From JASLBX01 sp036373915 (GTDB taxonomy: Bacteria; Actinomycetota; Actinomycetes; Jiangellales; Jiangellaceae), in contig DASUUU010000100.1 in assembly GCA_036373915.1 (NCBI GenBank), positions 1 to 36,199 of the forward strand: a DNA stretch of 36,199 nucleotides. Reading direction: 5' to 3'. This document shows, piece after piece, positions 31,305 to 36,199 of this stretch. The first letter of the stretch is position 1. Each line of letters opens with the position of its first letter. The notes beneath the pieces are model-generated. The model did no database searches. It was not told the DNA's origin and was given only the letters and a program-made list of their open reading frames with translations. The position numbers and the translations under genes were made by a program.

Positions 31305-31946
31305 TCAGCGAGCCTCGTTCGAGCCGGATTCGACGACGTCCTCGCCGAAGGCGGCAGCGAGCGCCTTCGCTATCAGCTCCGGCAGCTCGGTCCGTCCGTC
31401 GTCCTCGGCCCAGCGCACCAATGCCGTGTGCATGGCAGCCAAGCAAGCGCTGGCCGCCGCTTGGGCGTGGAACGCCGCGTCCGGATCGGTGGCGTCGTTC
31501 CCAAGGGCATCCACGATGGCCTGCTGAAGGGCGTAGTGGTTGTCCAGGTGCTTGGCCCGCAAGGCCGGCGTCGAGATCATGAGCCGCAGGCGGGCGAGGA
31601 GGAACTGCTCGTTCGCCGTCAGGTCGCCTTCGTGGCCGCTGCCGGTCAACCTCGTGGCCGCGTCGATGAGCGCCCTGCCGATACGGCGGACCAGGGGCTG
31701 CGTAGCGGGCGACGCGGCGATCAGATCGGCGACGAGACGGGCGCGCTGATCGACAAGCACGAGGTCCTCCTTCGTGGGGAAGTGCCGGTACACGGTCATG
31801 GGGGACACACCTGCGGCTTCGGCGATTTCGGTCACGGTCGTGGCGTCATACCCGCGTTCGGTGAACAGCCGGACCGCGTGCGCCTGAATCATGCGCTGGG
31901 TCTCAGCTCGCCGTTTCGCTCGCAACGTTGAGTGCTGGTCGACCAT
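31305..31946 (-). CDS. TetR family transcriptional regulator
   Basis: 213 residues. RAETQRMIQAHAVRLFTERGYDATTVTEIAEAAGVSPMTVYRHFPTKEDLVLVD is the complete TetR DNA-binding domain, and the C-terminal ligand domain is all-helical. The start ATG at 31946 lies directly at the two palindromes 31956-31993, which it presumably binds, repressing itself and the divergent SDR. The open frame upstream is non-homologous. It is followed by the metallo-beta-lactamase gene after 22 bases; the three genes make one TetR-controlled unit. Confidence 0.95.
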   Translation of the reverse strand: MVDQHSTLRAKRRAETQRMIQAHAVRLFTERGYDATTVTEIAEAAGVSPMTVYRHFPTKEDLVLVDQRARLVADLIAASPATQPLVRRIGRALIDAATRLTGSGHEGDLTANEQFLLARLRLMISTPALRAKHLDNHYALQQAIVDALGNDATDPDAAFHAQAAASACLAAMHTALVRWAEDDGRTELPELIAKALAAAFGEDVVESGSNEAR

Positions 31947-31955
31947 GTGATAGAC

Positions 31956-31993
31956 ACTACCTTGGTGATAGTTACTACCAAAGTGGTAGCAAC
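31956..31993. promoter_or_regulatory. Two adjacent TetR-type operators in the divergent spacer
   Basis: ACTACC-N5-GATAGT (31956-31972) and GTTACTACCA-AAG-TGGTAGCAAC (31971-31993) are inverted repeats with one mismatched pair each; both contain the half-site ACTACC. They fill the spacer between the TetR gene (start 31946) and the SDR gene (start 32016), which is AT-rich for this genome. This is the classical arrangement for repression of both directions. Confidence 0.75.
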
Positions 31994-32015
31994 TAACAGA
32001 CATGAGGAGACTGAC

Positions 32016-32780
32016 ATGAGTGACCTGACCGGCAGGACGGCTCTTGTGACCGGAGCATCGCGCGGCATCGGGCAGGCGATCGCCGTCCGGCTAGCAGCAA
32101 GGGGCGCGACGGTCATCGTGCACTTCGGCACGGACAAGGACGGTGCAACCGCGACGGTCGACGAGATCGAACGGACCGGAGGACGCGCACACGCCGTGGA
32201 GGCAGAACTGGGCGTGGATGACGACGTCGAAACGCTCTTCGCAGGTGTCGAGGCGGGTCTGGCCGGGCGATTGCTCGACATTCTCGTCAACAACGCGGCG
32301 GCTGCGCCGGCCGGTCCGCTCGGAGTCACGACGCGGGCGGAGTTCGATCATCTCTTCGCGGTGAACGTGCGGGCGCCGTACTTCGTCATCCAGCGAGCAT
32401 TGCCACTGCTTCACGACGGTGGCCGCATCGTCACGATCTCGTCCGTGGCGACCCGGATGGCCAACCCCTCCCAGACGTCCTTCGCCATGACCAAGGGCGC
32501 GATCGAGACAATGAGCATGACCCTGGCCAACGAACTCGGAGCCCGAGGCATCACGGTGAACGCGGTCGCACCCGGCGCCACCCGGACGGCGACGAATGGA
32601 TCGTACTTCGAAGCACCGGGCCTGGCCGAACTCATTACTGGAATGACGGCACTCGATCGGCTCGGCGGGCCCGACGACGTGGCTGATGTGGTTGCGTTCC
32701 TCGCATCCGATGCTGCGCGCTGGATCACCGGTCAGGTGATTGACGCAAGTGGTGGTCTGTTTCTCGGTCCGCGTGCCTGA
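32016..32780 (+). CDS. SDR family protein with Phe in place of the catalytic Tyr
   Basis: 254 residues. TGASRGIG, NNAAAAPAGPL (a NNAG variant), TISSVATRM with Ser143, and the FabG-like end ADVVAFLASDAARWITGQVIDASGG are all typical of classical SDRs. At the YxxxK position the sequence is Phe156-Ala-Met-Thr-Lys160 (codon TTC at 32481), so the general acid hydroxyl is missing. GAGGAG lies six bases before the ATG at 32016. It is divergent from TetR and shares its operators. The end overlaps the convergent DinB gene by 56 bases. Activity is therefore doubtful or altered; a binding role is possible. Confidence 0.9.
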   Translation: MSDLTGRTALVTGASRGIGQAIAVRLAARGATVIVHFGTDKDGATATVDEIERTGGRAHAVEAELGVDDDVETLFAGVEAGLAGRLLDILVNNAAAAPAGPLGVTTRAEFDHLFAVNVRAPYFVIQRALPLLHDGGRIVTISSVATRMANPSQTSFAMTKGAIETMSMTLANELGARGITVNAVAPGATRTATNGSYFEAPGLAELITGMTALDRLGGPDDVADVVAFLASDAARWITGQVIDASGGLFLGPRA

Positions 32781-33558
32781 TCGCGGCATCGTGGACGAGA
32801 ATTGCGTCAAGGTCGCGCTCAGCGAATTGGCGATGGAGCCACTCCTCGTTGAGGAGGATCAGCAGACATTCGCGAACGGGGAAGCTCTCTGGCGGCGGCC
32901 ACCCCGGCGCCTCGACCGGCTCGGTGCGGGCGGCCAGCGACTCCTCGGTCAGGCCATCGATCACCGTGCGTACGGTGGCCATTCGGTCCTGGCGTACCGC
33001 CATGACCTCGTCGAGCGTAGGACGCACGTCGCGGTCCCGCGGGATGCCCGGGATGTCCGGCATCTCATCCCACGGCAGGTCGAGCGGGTGCCACGGTGAG
33101 GGGTCGCCGAGGATCACCCGCCGCACCCATGCGTCGGTAGCGAATGCGAGATGGCGCAGCGTCTCGATGAACGACCACTCCCCATCCACCGACTCGTGCA
33201 AGAGCTCGGGGTCGAGGCGTCGCGCTCGTTCGACGGTGCCGGCCCAACGCCGTTCGATGATGTCCCACGCGGCACGGAAGCCGGCGGGATCAACGGGACG
33301 CATCTTGGCCCGGTCGGGGTCGCGCCGGTCGAGTTCGGCGTCAACGAGTGGTGCGATGTCAACCCCGTTGACCAAGAGGTTCTGGATATCCCCGTCGATC
33401 TGAGCGTTTACTAGCTCCACGCCGGTCATCTTCGCTCCGCTCAAGTCGACCCCGCGGAACCGCGCGCGGGAAAGGTCGACGGCACGAAACTCCGCCCCTG
33501 ACAGGTCGACGCGGTCGAACTGCGAGCCGCTCAAATCGTCGCCCGTGAAGCCAGCCAT
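32725..33558 (-). CDS. Pentapeptide-repeat and DinB domain fusion protein
   Basis: 277 residues. Residues 4-50 hold pentapeptide repeats (DLSGSQFDRVDLSGAEFRAV, DLSRARFRGVDLSGAKMTGV), about nine A(D/N)LxX units, forming a short right-handed beta-helix. From about 85 on, a DinB-like four-helix bundle appears: WDIIERRWAGTVERARRLDPELLHESVDGEWSFIETLRHLAFATDAWVRR, where the His in 'LrHla.a.d.w' is a usual metal ligand, and LLNEEWLHRQFAERDL with a further His. DinB relatives include thiol-transferases that use mycothiol or bacillithiol. That the repeats position a partner is inference. The gene overlaps the convergent SDR by 56 bases. Confidence 0.85.
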   Translation of the reverse strand: MAGFTGDDLSGSQFDRVDLSGAEFRAVDLSRARFRGVDLSGAKMTGVELVNAQIDGDIQNLLVNGVDIAPLVDAELDRRDPDRAKMRPVDPAGFRAAWDIIERRWAGTVERARRLDPELLHESVDGEWSFIETLRHLAFATDAWVRRVILGDPSPWHPLDLPWDEMPDIPGIPRDRDVRPTLDEVMAVRQDRMATVRTVIDGLTEESLAARTEPVEAPGWPPPESFPVRECLLILLNEEWLHRQFAERDLDAILVHDAAIRHADRETDHHLRQSPDR

Positions 33559-33774
33559 GGCCGCACCTTAACCATGGCCACTGACACCGTGCCACCGTCG
33601 TGCGGAGCGTCCGGGCCGCCGCGGCGACGATCCGAAACGATCGCAGGCGGCCGGACATTGACGGCTGTTACACCCGGCCGTACGTTGACTGAAGTCGCGC
33701 CATAGCGCGATTCAGCTATCGGGTACGGCCTGAAGTCGGCGTCAACGGTCCAACACCATAGGAGGCGATCATTG

Positions 33775-34869
33775 ATGCGACGTCTACTGAGTGGATTAGC
33801 CGCCGCCGTCCTACTTGCTACCGGGCTGACCGCCGCGCCGGCCGCGGCAGATCCGCCGCACAACCCTGGCGGGCCGTGTATCCAGCCCAACCAGCACCAG
33901 TCGCTGGAGAGCCTCTACTTCTACGAGGACGTGGTCAAGGCGCTCGACCAGATCGAGCAGGCCGGCCAGGGCCTGGTCACAGTACAGAGCGCCGGACAGT
34001 CCGGCCAGGGTCGCGAACTGCTGTACGCGACCGTCGGCACCGGCGAGACGGTCTTCTGGATTCAGGGCCGGATCCACGGCAACGAGCGGCTCGGCACGCA
34101 GTCTGCGCTCCGGCTCCTCAGCTGGCTGACGTCCGGCCACCCGGACGCCAGGATGATCAGGGAGAAGCTGACCGTCATCGTCATCCCGATGTACAACCCG
34201 GATGGCGCCGAGTTCGTCACAGCATCGGGCCTGCGCGGCATTCGTGGGTCGGTGACGCCGAACTTCAACCTCGACCTGAACCGGGACTGGGGTCCGCAAC
34301 CGGCTCCGGGATTCGGCCAGCAGGGTTCCTTCGCGCAGCCTGAGTCGCGGGCGTGGTGGGCCCTGTATGCCGAGATGTTGCCGAACTACGCGCTCGACTA
34401 TCACCACGTGGGTCAGGCGCATGTGGTGCAGGGCACCGACGATCTCACCCAGTTCCAGATCGGCCACCGGCCTATCGCCATCTCGGCCTTCACGGACGAG
34501 CAGTGGCAGACCAACCGGGCTATGGTCATGGTCGTCAAGGAGGCCATCGAGAGCCTTGGAGTGATTACTCCGACGCTCTATGGTCCGGCGCAGAATCCAG
34601 CTTTCCACATCCCCAACGCGGTGATCAGCACGATGCTCCTCGGTGACAGCGCGCCGCCCGGCGAACAGGTTCCCGACCACCGGGTCAACGGTGCTCTGTT
34701 CTTCGAGTTCCGCTCGGTCGGCCAGAAGAGCAGCGGCCTGCTCGTCGAGACGCATCTGAGGCCAACGAAGGCGCTGCTGACCGCGGTCGCCGACGGCTCG
34801 CTGGCCGATGTGGACATCAGCGGCTTCGACGACATCCCGTTCCCGCAGGCAGTCCCCTGCGGGACTTAG
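33775..34869 (+). CDS. Secreted M14 family zinc carboxypeptidase
   Basis: 364 residues. A signal peptide MRRLLSGLAAAVLLATGL ends near APAAA-DPP (25/26). The zinc site is HGNE (His101, Glu104) with a third His in DYHH (210-211). LNRDW with Arg170 gives substrate-carboxylate binding, and Glu311 in FFEFRS is the catalytic base. Length and order fit M14 peptidases, which remove C-terminal residues or cut peptidoglycan cross-links outside the cell. ATG 33775 follows AGGAGG by nine bases; a TTG at 33772 is an alternative. A strong hairpin follows the stop, so the gene is probably monocistronic. Confidence 0.9.
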   Translation: MRRLLSGLAAAVLLATGLTAAPAAADPPHNPGGPCIQPNQHQSLESLYFYEDVVKALDQIEQAGQGLVTVQSAGQSGQGRELLYATVGTGETVFWIQGRIHGNERLGTQSALRLLSWLTSGHPDARMIREKLTVIVIPMYNPDGAEFVTASGLRGIRGSVTPNFNLDLNRDWGPQPAPGFGQQGSFAQPESRAWWALYAEMLPNYALDYHHVGQAHVVQGTDDLTQFQIGHRPIAISAFTDEQWQTNRAMVMVVKEAIESLGVITPTLYGPAQNPAFHIPNAVISTMLLGDSAPPGEQVPDHRVNGALFFEFRSVGQKSSGLLVETHLRPTKALLTAVADGSLADVDISGFDDIPFPQAVPCGT

Positions 34870-34888
34870 CGCTGCAAAGCCCACACGA

Positions 34889-34922
34889 TCGCCGGGCCGC
34901 ACCGTTGCTGTCGGCCCGGCGA
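34889..34922 (+). terminator. GC-rich hairpin after the M14 peptidase gene
   Basis: TCGCCGGGCCG (34889-34899) pairs perfectly with CGGCCCGGCGA (34912-34922) over 11 bases around a 12-base loop, 20 bases after the stop codon. No U-tract follows, as is common for actinobacterial terminators. Confidence 0.7.
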
Positions 34923-34981
34923 ACTGATCTCGGACCAGGTGGTGCGAGCCGCTCAGCAAGGCCTCCTGCGCCACGCAAGAA

Positions 34982-35334
34982 TGCGTTGGCCTGAGCGCTC
35001 GTGCCAAGGGTTATGTCGTGACCGGTGGTGGCAGGGGAGTCGGCCGGGCCATCGCCGAACGATTGCTGAGCCAGGACGCGCACATCGGCATCATCGAACG
35101 TGACGAAGCGTCGCTGGACTGGGTCGCGGATCACCCTGCCGGCAATAGCGGCGACCCGCAGCGGATCACCCGGGAGATGGCGCGGCTTCACCCGCTTGGC
35201 CGGGTGGGCCAGGCCGGGGAGGTCGCCGCAGCGGTGGCCTACCTGCTCTCGGACGAGGCTAGCTTCATCTCCGGCGCGTGTTGCCCGTCGACGGTGGACG
35301 TTCGGTTCAAGGCCAGGACCCCGAAGAGCGCTAG
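34982..35334 (+). pseudogene. Remnant of a short-chain dehydrogenase gene (internal deletion plus frameshift)
   Basis: The translation holds the cofactor-binding start of an SDR (KGYVVTGGGRGVGRAIAERL, then AHIGIIERD) and jumps after WVADHPAG directly to the C-terminal part (MARLHPLGRVGQAGEVAAAV, AYLLSDEASFISGA). About 130 residues, including NNAG and the catalytic Ser-Tyr-Lys, are missing. Behind SGA the frame breaks: the expected end LPVDGGRSVQGQDPEER-stop lies in another frame (TTG 35281 to TAG 35334), which one lost base near 35275-35280 would explain. Two independent lesions show decay. A GTG at 35018 opens a 120-residue ORF that is unlikely to be a working protein. The upstream limit is approximate. 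Confidence 0.8.
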
Positions 35335-35372
35335 ACACCGTCTCGCCAGTCGTCCACGGCGGCGAACGCTTG

Positions 35373-35415
35373 ATATGTGACCATATTGACACGTGACCTA
35401 CAAGTCACATATGCT
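35373..35415 (+). promoter_or_regulatory. Promoter and inverted-repeat operator of the arsR-type gene
   Basis: ATATGTGAC (35373-35381) and GTCACATAT (35404-35412) form a perfect nine-base inverted repeat with 22 bases between. Inside lies a -35 box TTGACA (35386-35391). TATGCT (35410-35415) is a fitting -10 at 18 bases distance. Transcription would begin about at 35422, the first base of the GTG start codon, predicting a leaderless mRNA. A dimeric repressor on the repeat would cover both promoter boxes. Confidence 0.7.
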
Positions 35416-35421
35416 TCTCGT

Positions 35422-35739
35422 GTGAACGACGACGATGCGGTGTTCAAAGCCCTCGCCGACCCGACTCGCCGGTTCCTTCTCGACCTGCTCTTCGAGCGTG
35501 ACGGCCGCACGCTCACCGAGCTCGAGTCAGAACTGGAGATGACGCGCTTCGGCGTCATGAAGCACCTTCGCGTGCTCGAGGAGGCCGGCCTCGTCGTCAC
35601 ACAACGGTCTGGGCGAGAGAAGTTGCACTACCTCAATCCCATACCGATCCAACTGATCCACGACAGATGGATCGACAAATTCCGAGAGCGTCACGTGTCG
35701 GCGCTCACTGAACTCAAAGCCAAGCTGGAGGAATCATGA
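35422..35739 (+). CDS. ArsR family transcriptional regulator
   Basis: 105 residues, the usual ArsR size. VFKALADPTRRFLLDLLFERDGRTLTELESELEMTRFGVMKHLRVLEEAGLVVTQRSGREKLHYLNPIPIQ is the full winged-helix domain. No metal-binding cysteine motif exists, so it is of the non-metal group paired with SRPBCC proteins. The GTG at 35422 is chosen since homology begins there and the promoter ends directly before it; no ribosome site is visible. The stop overlaps the next start (ATGA). It likely represses itself and the SRPBCC gene. Confidence 0.93.
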   Translation: MNDDDAVFKALADPTRRFLLDLLFERDGRTLTELESELEMTRFGVMKHLRVLEEAGLVVTQRSGREKLHYLNPIPIQLIHDRWIDKFRERHVSALTELKAKLEES

Positions 35740-36199
35740 CCGCCGAGACGACCCAGGTCTACCGGGTCTACATCAAGGCGAGCCCGGAAGCGATCTGGGA
35801 CGCGATCACCAAGCCGGAGTGGACGGAGCGCTACGGCTACACCGGCCTGGTCGACTTCGACCTTCGCCCTGGCGGGGCCTACAAGGTGCGCCCGACAGAG
35901 GCCTTCAAGAAGGAAAGTGAGGCCAACTTCGGCGGCGAGCTGCCCGAGGTGATCATCGACGGGGAGGTCGTGGAGGCCGATCCGCCGCGCAAGCTCGTCC
36001 ATACGTTTCGGATGCTGATGGACCCGGGGATGGCGGCCGAGCCGCACACCCGCCTCACATACGAGATCAAGGAACTCGACGACAAGGTGTGCTCGCTCAC
36101 CCTCACCCATGAGCTCGAGGGCGCGCCGAACCTCGCGTCGCTGGTTCGCGGCGATCAGGAGGAGTACGGCGCCGGCGGCGGCCACGCGTGGGTGCTCAG
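35736..36199 (+). CDS. SRPBCC / AHSA1-type domain protein (partial, 3' end outside window)
   Basis: The ATG lies in an ATGA overlap with the ArsR stop, with GGAGGA before it. Of the product, 154 residues are in the window. TQVYRVYIKASPEAIWDAITKPEWTERYGY, FDLRPGGAYKVRP, GEVVEADPPRKLVHTFRMLMDP and TRLTYEIKELDDKVCSLTLTHEL follow the AHSA1/START-like fold, a helix-grip cavity for hydrophobic ligands. ArsR-SRPBCC pairs are widespread in actinobacteria and thought to answer to small lipophilic molecules; function unknown. Confidence 0.92.
   Translation, partial: MTAETTQVYRVYIKASPEAIWDAITKPEWTERYGYTGLVDFDLRPGGAYKVRPTEAFKKESEANFGGELPEVIIDGEVVEADPPRKLVHTFRMLMDPGMAAEPHTRLTYEIKELDDKVCSLTLTHELEGAPNLASLVRGDQEEYGAGGGHAWVL

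Noticed and set aside
33559..33774. Possible promoter TTGACT-N18-GATTCA before the M14 peptidase gene
   Set aside because: The -10 match is only three of six; too weak to report as a feature.

Overview
The window looks like chromosomal DNA from a high-GC actinomycete. Coding regions are strongly GC-rich, GTG starts are common, and genes are tightly packed with many ATGA/GTGA stop-start overlaps. It carries F420-type oxidoreductase families (a Ddn-like protein, a luciferase-like monooxygenase, PPOX-fold flavoproteins), a GerW-type protein, and promoters that seem to make leaderless mRNAs. Sugar-uptake actinomycetes such as Jiangella, Kribbella or Actinopolymorpha relatives would fit, but I cannot place the genus. 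I see no rRNA, tRNA, CRISPR array, transposase or phage gene, so this is ordinary chromosome, not a mobile island.

Layout. 1-1800: a nitroreductase (cut by the window edge), a Ddn-like protein and a 37-residue ORF, all leftward and divergent from a MarR regulator. 1825-2652: an alpha/beta hydrolase. 2785-12491: the main feature, a rightward operon of nine genes. It encodes a LacI regulator, two sugar-type ABC permeases, a lipoprotein binding protein, three consecutive ADP-ribosylglycohydrolase-family proteins, a ribokinase-like PfkB kinase and a family III (CaiB/BaiF) CoA-transferase. Nearly every junction overlaps by 1-8 bases, and a TTGACA promoter with two LacI palindromes precedes it. 12468-15743: a YjbR-like protein with a membrane protein, a 58-residue membrane protein, an ABM-like protein, a 52-bp palindrome and a class V aminotransferase. 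15818-20661: a GH65 phosphorylase, a YCII/DGPF protein, an F420-type monooxygenase and an SDR. 20715-24599: a metallo-beta-lactamase/unknown/GerW cluster, then a covalent-flavin oxidase coupled to a 48-residue ORF. 24798-28618: a two-component system divergent from a two-gene ABC exporter. 28651-36199: small stress or detoxification units (GyrI-like, two PPOX proteins, TetR/MBL/SDR, DinB-pentapeptide, secreted M14 peptidase, a wrecked SDR pseudogene, ArsR with an SRPBCC protein).

The main operon reads as an uptake and breakdown route for a glycosylated, probably ribosylated, small molecule. The binding protein and permeases import it, ADP-ribosylglycohydrolase-type enzymes split the glycosidic bond, and PfkB phosphorylates the released sugar. 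The CoA-transferase may activate a carboxylate-bearing remainder. The glycohydrolase, kinase and transporter combination resembles E. coli yegT-yegU-yegV, whose substrate is to my knowledge not established. The middle glycohydrolase has lost part of its metal site and may be a non-catalytic partner. This is the best candidate in the window for an undescribed system.
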